The position numbers and the translations under genes are program-made. From Microplitis mediator (taxonomy: Eukaryota; Arthropoda; Insecta; Hymenoptera; Braconidae), in contig NC_079978.1 in NCBI RefSeq assembly GCF_029852145.1, positions 17,837,774 through 17,901,773 on the forward strand: a stretch of 64,000 nt of DNA, given 5' to 3'. Of this stretch, positions 23,109-35,605 are shown piece after piece (the stretch's first letter is position 1; every line of letters starts with the position of its first letter). Under the pieces are notes generated by a model that ran no database searches, was not told the origin of the DNA, and saw only the letters and a list, made by a program, of their open reading frames with translations.

Positions 23109-25674
23109 CACGGAAAGAAAATTATGGCAGCGGTTCCCATAATTTTGAGAAATTTTTTCCTATACCATAATAGGAATTACAATCATAAATTATGGGAGCG
23201 GTTCCTATAATTATAGGAATGTTTCCCATAATTATAGGAATAGTTCCTATAATTATGGGAATGATACCCATAACACTATAGGAATGATTCCTATAATTAT
23301 AGGAATCGTTCCTATAATTATAGGAATCGTTCCTATAATTATAGGAATCGTTCCTATAATTATAGGAATCGTTCCTACACACAAAAAAAGGAATTCTTGG
23401 GTCAAGAAGAAAATCGTTTCCAAAAATAAATTCTTAAATTAAAATATCCTCTTTTCTTGTTTGAAAAAATTTTCTCTTGGTAAAAAATTTTTTTTTTTTT
23501 AATTAGAGTATATAAAGCTCTTCAATAAAGAAATTCAATTTTGATTTAAAAATATAAATTTTTGCTTTAAATGTTTTTAGTTTCTCCGAACAAGAAAACA
23601 ACTTGGTTGGCTCAAGAAAATTTAGCTCTTGGTTTTAGAAGATACCAACTCATTCTAAAAACATCGTTCTCTCGAATGTAGTCGATATCGATTCATTTCG
23701 ATACATCGAGTTTTTAAACGGAGGCACATTTAACTTACTCCAAGTAAAAATTAATTTATTTAAAGATTTGATAACATTTAGTTCAAAATAAATGTAGACT
23801 TCATCTTAGAACGATTAATTTTAGATTTAAAAAATAAAAAACTCATTTTAAAACTAAATTATACATCAATGTAAATAAAAAATACTTTTATTTTAAAATA
23901 TAATAAATAAGTTCAATTTCAAATTAATTGTTTTTATTAAAAATTCAATTCTCAGAATATATACAATTAATTATCAAAATAAATTTTGATTCTTTATTAC
24001 AATAAGAAATTTTTTTTGTTTATGAAAATAAATTAAAGGTTATGTTATTTATCCTGGCTTCATTGACACTATGAACTGCATGATACCACACTAAAAAGGA
24101 AACAATTTTATATGAACTTAGGATTAGAAATGAAAACAAACTTGATTATCTGATATATGATTAAAAACAGCATAAATAAAAATTAACTTACTTTTTTCGC
24201 GATTGAAACGACACCCTTTAACTTAACTTAAATCAGGAAATAACACCAGATATAATGACTAATAACTACAATAACTCACATTTTTACCGAACACTTCAAT
24301 TCAAAACAATTTATGTATATGAATTAGTTAATTGTATAATTAATAAACTAATACTATTAGAATATTGGTGTGTAATATATAATTGCACATATACGGCGCC
24401 AGCGCTGAACAGACTCGTTTCATTTTTTTGGGATCTTCGGGCGTCTACGTGTATACACAAAGTAGTGTCCGAAGTAGAGAAGCTGCATAGACCCGAGTGC
24501 TCCTGTTATCCGAATGCTGCTATGGAAAAAAACCAAGAGCTTGATTTTCTTGACTTGAATTTTTTTTATTTTTGTTTCAAGCAATAGCCACTAGTTGGTT
24601 TAAGAAATCTGACTCCTTACGTAGAGAAGTTAAATTTCATAGAATAAAATATTCAATATACATGAATGAAGAAATTCAAAATATTAATTCAAAAAACAAT
24701 TTACTTTCTTAAAATATTTTTTCTTTTTGAACTAAAATCATATATTTTTAACTTAAAACTTTAACCCATTTGAGTCGAAAAAATAACTTTTTGAATCAAA
24801 ATAATCAAAATTAAGAAAAAATTTTCTTCAACCAAGATTTATTCCATTTTCCTAAATATTCTCTTGACTCAAGATAATTCTCTTTGAACCAAGATAACCT
24901 TTCGGTCAGTGTATAATTTATAGGAATACTTTCTATAATATTATGGGAATCATTCCTATAATTTATGGGAATGGTTCATATAATTTATAGGCACCATTCC
25001 TATAAATTATAGAAACCATTCCCATAAAATTATGGGAATGGTTCCTATAATAGTATGGGAACTATTCCCATACTATTATAGGAACCATTCCTATAATATT
25101 ATGGGAATGGTTCCCATTTTATCATGAAAAAATTATTTTAAAGAAGTGTGGTAATCACTTCTACAATACACAGAAATATTATTAAACATAAAAACAAAAA
25201 TTCAAACATTGGAAAAAAAAGTCGTATTTGGCAAAAAAACATTAAAATATTTAACAAGAATTTTTTGTCAGCACAAAACATTCAAGAAAATTCAAATTTT
25301 GGGAAATTTCTACACTACTGTGCAAAAAAAAAATTTTATGATATTATAGGGATGATTCCCATAATATTATAGGAATAGTTCCTATACCAATATAGGAACC
25401 ATTCCCATAATAGTATGGGAATGATTCCTATACCATTATGGGAATGGTTCCCATAATGATATGGGAATGGTTCTCATAATATTATGGGAATCATTCTCAT
25501 AATGGTATGGGAACCATTCCCATAATGGCATGGGAATCATTCTCATACTATTATGGGGATGGTTCCCATAATATATGGGAACCATCCCTATAGTAGTGTA
25601 GGTACTATTCCCATACCATTATGGGAACCATTCCCATAATGCATAGCAAAACTTCCCATAATTTTCTTTCCGTG
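23109..25674. mobile_element. CACGGAAAG palindromic MITE, copy B (complete, with nested element)
   Basis: It is TA-flanked (23107-23108, 25675-25676), with ends CACGGAAAGAAAATTATGG and CATAATTTTCTTTCCGTG. The interior is made of tandem palindromes of the type GGAATSRTTCC spaced by AT. It is split at 23378-24911 by a later element. Confidence 0.8.
23378..24911. mobile_element. 1.5-kb element (family N) nested in MITE copy B, TA-flanked
   Basis: TA lies at both ends (23376-23377, 24912-24913), and removal restores GTTCCTATAATTTATAGG. The ends are imperfect inverted repeats (CACACAAAAAAAGGAATTC versus CACTGACCGAAAGGTTATC), followed on both sides by CTTGGTTCAAGA-type motifs. A 110-codon frame at 24255-24587 has no recognisable domain, so I treat it as unassigned. 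Confidence 0.68.
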
Positions 25675-25676
25675 TA

Positions 25677-26469
25677 ATTATAAAATAATGTTATTATTCA
25701 TTATTGTTTTATAGTCTTAATAACTTAAAAACTTTCGTTATGCTTAGTAAAAAAATCTCAGTTGATTCAAAGATTAGGGTTTAGTACTGTCAATGACTTC
25801 TTTAAATTTAATATGACTATTTTTAGTCAGTTGTATTAACAATAAAATAGTTAAATCAACTACAAAATAGTTACTGTAACTAAATTTCATTGTTACATTA
25901 ACAGGGGTAATTAGATATTTTCGGCTGAGTTTTTTTTGGAAAAAAAATCTCTTGAATTACAAAATACAGACCGCACATTGATGCACTACTGTCTTATCTA
26001 GCGAAGTGCGCTTAAATTGTTTGACAATATTCGTTTGTTTAAGAGAAAAACTCGGCCAAAGTTTCCATTTATTGCACAAGTGCAACAAGGATAGTACTGT
26101 TCGTGGACTTAAGTGTAATAGAGAGAGAAGTACGAACCCCTCTTAACAAAAAATGACTTGTTATCGTAACTAAAAATAAAATTTGTCTTCGTATTTCACT
26201 ACTTTTTTGTAGTTGCAGTTACTGATTTTTTTTCTCAGTGTGGTAAAGAATATTTATACCTGCGGCGGGATTATTTCAACACTGAAAATTTTAACACCTT
26301 CACCAGATGGACTTACCCCGGCTTTTTTTTTACACTGTAAGGCTAGATCACTTCAATATGAACGACCCAATTTCAAATCACAGTAAATGACAAAAATAAA
26401 ATCTTTGAAATTCATACTGACTCATGTCCACAAGACCCCACTGGAACTCCCTTGTAGGAAAAAAAATAT
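25677..26469. other. No recognisable gene
   Basis: AT-rich. A GGTGTTAAA-type patch with a TTTACACTGTAA end lies at about 26262-26340 (family L relative). Confidence 0.35.
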
Positions 26470-26539
26470 TGACAACGGGGCCAGTCTTGGCACAATACTG
26501 GGCTACCGAGGCTCGGCCTCCCAAGGTTGGTCCGAGATC

Positions 26540-26990
26540 CGACCAACGTTCAAGTGACAAGTCTTGGTTTGCCAGTCTTGGGCCAAGATTCAGCCAATAC
26601 TCAAGTGACAAGCCTTGGTTTGCCAGTCTTGGGCCAATGTTTAGCCAATACTCAAGTGACAAGCCTTCGTTTGCCAGTCTTGGGCCAATGTTCAGCCAAT
26701 ACTCAAGTGACAAGCCTTGGTTTGCCAGTCTTGGGCGAATGTTCAGCCAATACTCAAGTGACAAGCCTTCGTTTGCCAGTCTTGGGCCAATGTTCAGCCA
26801 ATACTCAAGTGACAAGCCTTCGTTTGCCAGTCTTGGGACAAGGTTCAGCCAATACTCAAGTGACAAGCATTCGTTTGCCAGTCTTGGGACAAGGTTCAGC
26901 CAATACTCAAGTGACAAGCATTCGTTTGCCAGTCTTGGGACAAGGTTCAGCCATTACACAAGTGACAAGCCTTGGTTTACCAGTCTAAAT
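26540..26990. repeat. 51-bp tandem array, about nine units
   Basis: The unit includes CAGCCAATACTCAAGTGACA and TGCCAGTCTTGGG. Unit length is a multiple of three, so several frames on both strands stay open; the resulting long frames are artefacts of the repeat, not genes. Confidence 0.9.
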
Positions 26991-27024
26991 AACAAATGGT
27001 ACCTAAAACCCCTGGCTTCTGTGA

Positions 27025-27105
27025 ATAGCGTAACAGCCTAGTGGATAAGAGGCTTGCCTAGCAGTCATGAAGGACCAGGTTCGAGACCCAGCAAATGCAA
27101 AAAAA
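27025..27105 (+). ncRNA. tRNA-like module with A-run inside element J1
   Basis: A-box-like CAGCCTAGTGGATAAGAGG and B-box-like CAGGTTCGAGACCC are followed by CAAATGC and 12 A residues. It resembles a SINE head. The acceptor stem does not close. Confidence 0.5.
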
Positions 27106-27440
27106 AAAAATTAGTTTCATCGATCCACCTGATTTCTCTGTGTACAAATTTATTTCCATATGTTACCATCACGCACATGTCTACCAATATTTTTTTTTTT
27201 TAATTTATTTTTAATAAGCATAGGTGCTTATTTAGCAACAGTCTTGGCACAATACTGGCTCTCGATATTGGGCCAATACTTAGATGCAGTCTTGGCACAA
27301 CACTATCACTCAAGCTTGGCTGGGTGTTATCATTTCGATGCTTAGACAGACTTGGGCCAAGCTTGGATTTCAAGCTTTCCCCAGAGTTAATAAGTCTTGC
27401 GCCAAGCCTCGGCCAAGCTTGGGCCTATTGTTTCTTCCTA

Positions 27441-28796
27441 TAAGGGCTGAAGACACTAAAAAGTCGATTTTTTAAATTTTGTCGTTTACTGTGTTTTGAA
27501 ATTCAGCAGCCATGAACATGAAACTAACAATTGTTTTTATACATTAGTCGGCACACATCTTCTATTATCAATGAAGTCGGCTTACAAAGTTATTTGGGTG
27601 CTAGAATATTTGCTTTATTCCTTCTCTATATTTTTTTCTACCATTAAGCTCGAGGAAAATCAGTATTTTCGTTCTCGGAAATTCAATGTGCTCAGAATTA
27701 ATATATGTTTAAATAAACAAACCATCAAATAAGCAATTTTGTTGGATTTTCCATGCTCTCAAAGTTTGCTAACTTTTTTCTCAGCCCCTCGATAAAAACT
27801 TTTATATAAAAGCAGGTAATTTCATACAATTCTGCTGAATTCAGAAATGGAATTCTGGTGATTGTAACAACTTTTTCTGCACATGTATAAACGGAAAGTA
27901 GTCTAAAATAAAAAATAATTGTATATAATTAATTAAACAGAAAAAAAAATTCATTAAAATTAATAACTACTTATGTATACTTTTAGTTTATTTGAATATT
28001 AATGAATAAACAGAATTAAATAGGATTTATGTCGCTCAGCAGGTTTTAAAGTGACCATTACTAATAGATTATATGGTTATATGGTAACATTGTGAGCGCT
28101 TAAATTGTATTTGTGCGAGCACTGCTTCAAGTAGCAATAAAAGTGATACATGGTACAGAGTTAAATACATCAGCGATTAAATTGATAAAATAACAATGAC
28201 TATTTCCAATAGTGATTGCTATTTCAGAGGCTCGTATAAATACGAAAAAAGCTGTATATAATTATTTTTTAAATCTTTTACGCAATAAAAAAAAATTTCG
28301 GGTAAATTTAAATTATCAATGAATAAAATTAAAAAAAAAAAAAAGTAATTGTATACAAGGTCTGAAAAAAATTAACTCTTTAATGATTAATAATTGACAG
28401 TTTTGTTTTGAAAACATAATTTTTGAACTCTGAGCTCGAATTTTTATTGTAAACTTTGTAGAACACACGCGAAAGTGCATGATACTGCAATCGGATTTTG
28501 TCTATACTAGACGCTAAATATCAGTAAAAAATTTTTCGGTAAATTTTTCAGTCGATTTCGTACGAAATGATTCGTCACTGATTATCTATTTAAAAAAAGT
28601 TCGTTTCACAAATGTTCCGAAAAGGTTCCTAACGGCGAGTTTTCCAAATTAGAGACAATTCTGAACTTTGAGTTGATCATTTTTGGAATGTTACGAAAAT
28701 TCAAAAGTCGAAAAATTTTCAATCTCCGGACCACGTTCTTGGAAAATTCTAAAAAAGAGTCGAAAACGTTCACAACTGGTCTTAAAGTCTTTTTTT
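27441..28796. other. No recognisable gene
   Basis: AT-rich intron sequence, only short chance frames (27496-27732). Confidence 0.4.
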
Positions 28797-28881
28797 AAAT
28801 TCCCGCTAGAAATATTGAAAATATTCAAAAAAAAAGAAGTTATTGGTTTCGGTCCAATTTTCGAAAATCGAGTCGTTATCA

Positions 28882-29727
28882 CACGGAAAAAACAGTTCTG
28901 TAAAAGTTACAGAAAAAAATCTGTAAAATTTACTGAAGACATTATTTGTAAAATTTACAGATAAAATATGTTATTTTGACAAAGTCATAAATGTTATTTT
29001 TATAAATAACATAATGTAATATTAACAGATAATATTCTGCAAAAATTACATATTTTTTCTGTAGATTATACAATATTACTTTATGTAATATTTACTTATA
29101 GTTTATGTAAAATCTACATGAGTACACTGTAAAAAATCCGGAGTGAATCTGGAGTGAATTCGGATTGAAATTAAATCCGAATTAACTCCGCATTCACTCC
29201 GCCACTCGGAGTTCCGGAGTTTTGTGTGCGAGTGTGTGTTTGCGTGCGTGTGTGCATGTGTGCAAATGTGTGCGTGTGTGCAAATGTGCGCAAATGGGTG
29301 CGTGTGCGCAAATGTGTGTGCGTGTGTGCAAATGTGTGTGTGCGTGTGTGCAAATTTGTGCGTGTGTGCAAATGTGTGAGTGTGTGCAAATGTGTACAAA
29401 TTTGTGCGTGTGTGCGTGTGTGCAAATGTGTGAGTGTGTGCAAATGTGTGCAAATGTGTGCGTGTGTGCAAATGTGTGTGCGTGTGTGCGTGTGTGCGAA
29501 TGTGTGCGTGTGTACAAATGTGTGTGCAAATGTGTGCGTGCACATTTGCACACACGCACACATTTGCACACATTTGCACACACTCACACATTTGCACACA
29601 CGCACACACGCACAAATTTGTACACATTTGCACACACTCACACATTTGCACACACGCACAAATTTGCACACACGCACACACACATTTGCACACACGCACA
29701 CACATTTGCACACACACACACACATTT

Positions 29728-29798
<71 letters not shown>

Positions 29799-30185
29799 CG
29801 CACACATTTGCGCACACGCACACATTTGCACACACGCACACACGCACACACGCAAACAAGCACCTGCACACACCTAAACACACACATGCACGCAAACACG
29901 CACATGTACGCAAACACACACTCGCACACAAAACTCCGGATTTTTGACAGTGTATTTGCATAACTTGCTTTGTATTTTTTACATAAATACTTCTGTGAAT
30001 TCCACAAATTCACTATGTAACTTTTACAGCCTCAAAATGTAAAAATTACAGATTTAGGTTCACAGAACTCACAATGTAAAAATTACATTTTTGGTTCTGT
30101 AAAAATTACATAATTCAATTTACAGATAAACATCTGTAAATTTTACAGACTTTTCTGTCATTTTTACAGAACTGTTTTTTCCGTG
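28882..30185. mobile_element. CACGGAAAAAACAG-terminus element (family H) with CA target duplication
   Basis: The ends CACGGAAAAAACAGTTCTG and CAGAACTGTTTTTTCCGTG are exact inverses. CA is duplicated on both sides (28880-28881, 30186-30187), and removal restores TTATCAGATCTTGACC of family M. The interior is made of TGTAAAATTTACAG-type motifs. Confidence 0.82.
29125..29952. mobile_element. TG/CA megahairpin element (family I), TA-flanked, nested in H
   Basis: The ends CACTGTAAAAAATCCGGAG and CTCCGGATTTTTGACAGTG are inverted and flanked by TA (29123-29124, 29953-29954). Inside, the left half (29212 to about 29535) is TGTGTGCAAATG-type sequence and the right half its reverse complement, ending CTCGCACACAAAACTCCGGA. 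An uninterrupted (CA)n tract lies at about 29730-29790. The many long open frames here on both strands are repeat artefacts. Confidence 0.85.
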
Positions 30186-30705
30186 CAGATCTTGACCATT
30201 TCTGGATGGACGTCCGGCCGTGTGTGTGTGTGCGTGTTTGTAAAATTTTTTTGTGATATCTTTAGAACAAATCAGCTGATTTGAACATTCTTGGCGGCGA
30301 TCAGAAAAGATCTAAGACTTAGAACTGATTAAGTCTTGAAGTCGATCGGTCGAGTAGTTTACAAGTTGCGTGATAAACAAAAATTTAAAAAATTTGTTTT
30401 TTTTTTTTTTTAGTATTTCTTGCATAACTCGTAAATCGCTCGACTGATTTGTTTCTAAGTTTAATCAAATCAAAGTCTCAATTAGCTCTCAATTGCTGCA
30501 GAACACATGCAGATAGGTCGATCGGCTCCAATGATATCGTCGGACAAAAATTACTTTTTTCCGCGAAGGGTATGTTTTTTCAGTCCAATCGTTTTTGAAC
30601 CTCAAAGATCTCAAAAGTTTACCAATAATAGAGTATTCGAGTACTCTGGGCTCAAAAACAACGGGAAGTTTTGAGGCTGACCCACAGGGTCAACCGTTTT
30701 TCAAT

Positions 30706-32237
30706 TTTTTATGTTTTACCAACCAGCATAACTTTGATAGTCTCAACTTTGGAAAATTCACGGTTAGGAACCTTTTGGGATCATTTTTAGAACTAATTTA
30801 TTCTATAACGGATCTCTTAAAACGAATTAGTGGGAAATCACTGTTCGTAATGAACATTCGCTAATCTATTTTGAAAGATTAATCATTACAATGCAGTCAG
30901 ACGACTTCTCTATCTCTCATCATCATTAGTCAATGAATTAGTCAATGACTTGAATTAATTGATCCGTTCGAGAAGAATCATTCAAAATAATTTTCTTTTT
31001 ATTCATTTTGGGATCCATCCAAAAAAATCATAATTGATTCCACAGATCCCAGAATTAGGCTGAAGTAGATAAATTTTCTTTTGTATAAAATTACGAGTTT
31101 ACACATTTTATCCGGAAGTTAAGAAATAAGTTAAAAGATTTTGTCAAGGATATAAGTTTCGATCTAAAAGTTACGGAATAAAAACACTAAAACAAGAATA
31201 GAAAAAAAATGAGTTTTTAATACAAGGATGTACTTTAATCTAAATTCGCTGTATGTGATGCAAGTTTTTGCATTTTTATTCAAATTCGATTGGCCATCTA
31301 TTACGATAGGTCGACGTGTAACGAGAGACAGATAGCTCTTGGAACGAACTACTATATACTTTGTTCAGTTGCAGAAACGTGTAAAAAGAATAAAGAAGAG
31401 ACCGATCGAAACCTGGCTTGAACTTTTGACAAATTTACATTTCCGATCCTTCGATTTTTTGTTATTTTAAGTTGGAAATAGTGCCGACTCTATTGCGTTT
31501 ACTTGAGTGTCGAGAAGAGAGTACTTTAACCTCGTGACAAAAGTATTTGTCGATATCATGAATTTTTAATTTTGTACTCTAAGACAATAATTTCTCAACT
31601 CAAGCAGTTACTTTAGCTATTGAAATTTTTTAGGTCGTAGTGGAGATTTTAACAAACATGATTTAAATTTAATGACAAATACTTTAACCAAGTTTATAAA
31701 ATTATACGTTTGTGCTCAATATTTACTATACTTTTTTCCAATTCCATGTTTGATAAAATTCCGGCGGAAAGAGAAAATAAAAAAAATTTTCAAAGTTAAG
31801 TTTAGTGTATACATACACACACCCACGCACATAGATATATATATATATATAAGTTACTTAAGCCACAGCACTGTACATCACAGACAAAAGTAATTGTTAT
31901 TTCCTTCCGAGACCGGAAACTATGGCTCGTTGATTTGCGGTGCAAAGAGATTCCATACCCAGGATTCTTTATACTCCACCAATAACATCTTTACTTTTGT
32001 TCTGTACCAATAAATGTCACACTTCCATGTATTATTTAACGAATAACAAATTTTCTATTCAATATTATGATACACTGAAAAAAAATTAACTTTTTAGGAA
32101 AAACAATATTTTTTTGAGTGTAAATCAATAATATACTGCATAGTTAGGTTACTAATTTCCGGCCCGTGCATATGACCCTACGACTCGAGCTGAAATCATT
32201 GCGCTCGACAGATAAAGACTATCTGAGTATCCTACTA
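30706..32237. other. No recognisable gene
   Basis: AT-rich intron sequence. No element termini identified. Confidence 0.4.
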
Positions 32238-33054
32238 CACGGAAAAAAGATTATGGTAGCGGTTCCCATAATCCTATAAAATTTTTTTCCTATACCAACA
32301 TAGGAATTAGAACCATAAATTATGGGAGCAGTTCCTATAATTATGGGAATGTTTCCCATAATTGTAGAAACAGTTCCTATAATAATGAATATGCTAGCCA
32401 TAACACTATAGGAATGGTTCCTATAATTATAGGAATGGTTCCTATAATTTAGAGGATTTGTTCCTATAATATTATGGGAACCATTCCCATAATATATAGG
32501 AATTAAGCCTATATTTTACAGGAATCATTCCCGAAAATTATAGGAACCGATCCCATAACATTATAAGAATGGTTCCCGTAATAGTATGGGTACTATTCCC
32601 ATAATATTATAGGAATGGTTCCCATAATGCTATTGGAATAGTTCCTATACCATTATGGGAATAATTACCATAATATTATGGGAATAGTTCCCATACTATT
32701 ATTGGAACCATTCCTATAATATTATGGGAATGGTTCCCATACTATCATGAAAATATTAATTTAAAGAAAAGTGTGGTAATCACTTCTACAATACGCAGAA
32801 ATGTTATTAAGTATAGAAACAAAAATTCAAACATTGAAAAAAAAAATTCGGATTTGGCAAAAACATTGAAAATTGAAGTTAAAAGAAAAAAATTTTTGTT
32901 AAAATTTTAACAAAAATTTTTTTTTTAACAAATTTAGCGTCGAAGAAACTTCATTTGGATCTCTCCACATCATGAGGGAAAATTTCTACACTATTTTGCT
33001 GAAAAAAAATTTTGATGATATTATGGGAATGGTTCCCATAATATTATAGGAATA

Positions 33055-33979
33055 CACTGTTAAAAATAATTTGAAACTTACAATACAAAAGGAATTGAAT
33101 TTTCATTACTAGATGTTTGAATTGTATTTTCAATAAAAAAAGCTCCAAATTTAATATACGTAATTTAATAATCAAGCTGGTATTTAAAATTAAGATAAAA
33201 AATATGAATTTTAATAAACGTACTTAAAATTTATACTTGTTTTTTAAATTTTCAAACCAAGTATTGAAAATTCTAAGACATATTGAATTTTAATAATTCC
33301 ATTTGAAATTTCATAATACTTATTTGAAAATTCAAATGCTTGTATGTGAAATTTCTGCGCGTGACGTGCTGCGCGTTCAGTTATCAAGGATTGGGTAGTG
33401 AAATAAATAATATCTGTGTGAGTAATGTGAGCGGTGTACATCAGACTTTATTATTGTTAAGTTTTTATTCCCTCAATAATCTAAAGTAAATAAAACTTGT
33501 GACTGAACTGGACATCATTGACAGTATGATAAATGATAAAATGATACAGTATTAAATGTGATACACACTGTTAAAATAATTGTTTGAATTTTCAAAACGT
33601 TGTATATAACGCAATAAACACATACAATTGTGTTTGAAATTTCATTGTAATGATCGTATAGAATTTAAAATACACGCTTTTGAATTTTCAAATAGACGCT
33701 TCAGATTTTCAAATACATTTATTTAAAAATTAAAAAGAAAGTATTCGAAAAATAAAAAACTTGTATTTGAAAAGTCAAAAAGAAGTATTTGAATATTAAA
33801 AAAAAAGTATTTGAATATTAAAAAACTCGTATTTGAAAATTCAAACAGAAGTATTTGAAAATCCAAAGTGTTAATTTGAAATTCCATATGAAATTAGTAA
33901 TGAAATTTCAAGCACAAATATATGTGTTTATTGCGTTATATACAATGTTTTGAAAATTCAAACAATTTTTTTTACAGTG
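33055..33979. mobile_element. CACTGTTAAA-terminus element, family D, copy 2 (925 bp, TA-flanked)
   Basis: TA at 33053-33054 and 33980-33981; removal restores GGAATAGTTCCC of the host MITE. Ends CACTGTTAAAAATAATTTG and TTTTTTTTACAGTG. A second internal terminus-like sequence at 33564 and the internal palindrome around ATATAACGCAATAAACACAT suggest a composite origin. Confidence 0.82.
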
Positions 33980-34003
33980 TAGTTCCCATACCACTATGGG
34001 AAT

Positions 34004-34495
34004 TGTTGGGAATTCAGGTATGGTAATCGTGAATGAAACAAATCAATTTATTAAACAAATGAATATTATATCTTTTATTAAAATACGCGCTCTAGGGTAT
34101 GTCTTCACTCGAAAGAGATTTAGCTTAGACTAACTTATTCTCTTAATATTATTTAACTCTGAGGTCTAACAACCTCTCCTCTTTTTGTATAACAAAGATC
34201 TCTAAGTTCAAAATATATATATATATATGAGTGCAAATGAAGAAAAACATATTGCCTTGCATTTACTTGGAATCTCTCGTCGACCCATGTACCTAAGGTC
34301 ATAAAATTTGATCCATGCTAGCTTTCTTTTCTTTAAGTAAACATATACATATTTTGAACTCAACTTAGATATATACTACGACTTAAATGCAACACTGTTC
34401 GAAATATTATTTAGAACAGAATATTTAGTAAAGAGAAATAATTAAATAAAGTATATATAAGAATAAAGATTGATTTTTGTACAGAGAATCCAACA
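34004..34495 (-). repeat. 3' LTR of the copia element (492 bp)
   Basis: Same length and, by eye, same sequence as the LTR at 39339-39830. The preceding five bases are GGAAT, as after the other LTR. Confidence 0.93.
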
Positions 34496-34509
34496 CGCCC
34501 CCTCAAAAA
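34496..34509 (-). promoter_or_regulatory. Polypurine tract of the copia element
   Basis: On the minus strand the sequence just before the 3' LTR is TTTTTGAGGGGGCG, a purine run at the expected plus-strand priming position. Confidence 0.7.
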
Positions 34510-34802
34510 TTAATCTTTAAATAAAATAAAGTTAAGATTAAATTAGCTTACATAATCATAATACTAATTATTAATGATACCTTTACAATAAACTTATTAT
34601 ATCAATTAACTTCTAAAATTAAATTGTAAAGACATATCCTTTCACGCAATCTGGGGGTGCGAACATTATGGCCCAACTAATTTGCAAAGGGATTAGGAAA
34701 ACCCAGAAAAACCTAATCCGACCATTTATCTTAAATATTTCAATTATACAGTCTATAATATATATACATATAATATATACAACATAAATATATTCTTTAA
34801 AA

Positions 34803-35555
34803 TTATTTCAAATCCATTCGTGTTCTGAATTCCACAAATTTTGGTTCAGCCAAATAATTGGTCAGTGCATCAGCAATCTGTTGATCTGTAGACATATAAA
34901 TTAGTTTTAATAAACCGTGCTCTACTTTGTCACGAAAGCAATGATATTTTATATCGATATTTTTCGATCTTTTATGACTTGATGAATTGTTCACGATACT
35001 AATACAACCATTTTTATCTTCATAAATTACTATTGACCCTAATATAACTATCTTTATATTTTCCGCTAATGATCGTAACCACAGTGCCTCTTGTGCAGCT
35101 TCATACAGAGCCATATATTCAGCTTCTGATGATGAACCTGCTACAGATGCCTGTCGTTTAGATGCCCAGCAAATAGTACAATGATCGAATAACTTAAATA
35201 AATAATCGGTTGTATTCTTTGTCTATCGTTGTTATAACTTGCCTAATCTGCGTCTACATAACCGCTGATTATTTCTTTATAATTATTACGGGTATATGTT
35301 AATCTAATATTACTAGAACTTTTTAAATATCTTAATACTCTTTTCAGATACTGCCACAGTGTTTTTATTGTTTTTATTCATATATCTACTTACGATATTT
35401 TCTGATATGCTTAAATCTGGTCGTGAACAAACCATTATGTACTTTATACAACCAATAACACTTTTACATGGCGCATCATAATTTTCATCTGAATTTAAAC
35501 CTTCATAGTCAATTTTAATTTCTAGTGGCGTAGTTACATACTTACAATAATGCAT
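34803..35555 (-). pseudogene. Copia RT thumb and RNase H region, broken by a frameshift and a stop
   Basis: A first segment (35555-35313) encodes MHYCKYVTTPLEIKI, then PCKSVIGCIKYIMVCSRPDL, the conserved post-RT block. At about 35350 the homology moves to another frame (LWQYLKRVLRYLK, then GYVDAD), where a TAG interrupts the VDAD-x-AS motif of RNase H. The last part (from about 35190 to 34803) reads CTICWASKRQASVAGSSSEA then EYMALYEAAQEALW, the family's signature, and ends with the HIDIKYH-like block and ADALTNYLAEPKF. RNase H would remove template RNA. At least one frameshift and one stop separate it from RT. Confidence 0.85.
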
Positions 35556-35605
35556 ATTAAATTTATTTAAGACTGAATTGATGTATGCATTTTGATCTAA
35601 TGTTA

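Larger units (their letters stand above)
26479..27440. mobile_element. CTTGGGCCAAG-rich element (family J1) with 51-bp tandem array
   Basis: A 51-bp tandem array (26540-26990) is followed by a tRNA-like module (27025-27095) with an A-run, then more CTTGGGCCAAG-type motifs to about 27430. GC content is well above the surroundings. Similar composition recurs at 58866-59640. Confidence 0.5.
28797..30705. mobile_element. Family M repeat, copy 2, split by nested element H
   Basis: Left part TTCCCGCTAGAAATATTG and TTATTGGTTTCGGTCC; right part after the insertion carries GACGTCCGGCCGTGTG and ends CAACGGGAAGTTTTGAGGCT. Matches copy 3 at 55559 in order. Confidence 0.68.

Noticed and set aside
26378..27041. 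Overlapping frames of 153-205 codons on both strands
   Set aside because: They are produced by a 51-bp tandem repeat whose length is divisible by three.
29103..30013. Cys/Val-rich and His/Thr-rich frames of up to 280 codons
   Set aside because: Translations of TG and CA repeats in all frames of the megahairpin; no real gene.
30595..30864. 89-codon frame on the plus strand
   Set aside because: It partly overlaps the end of repeat family M and has no protein motif.
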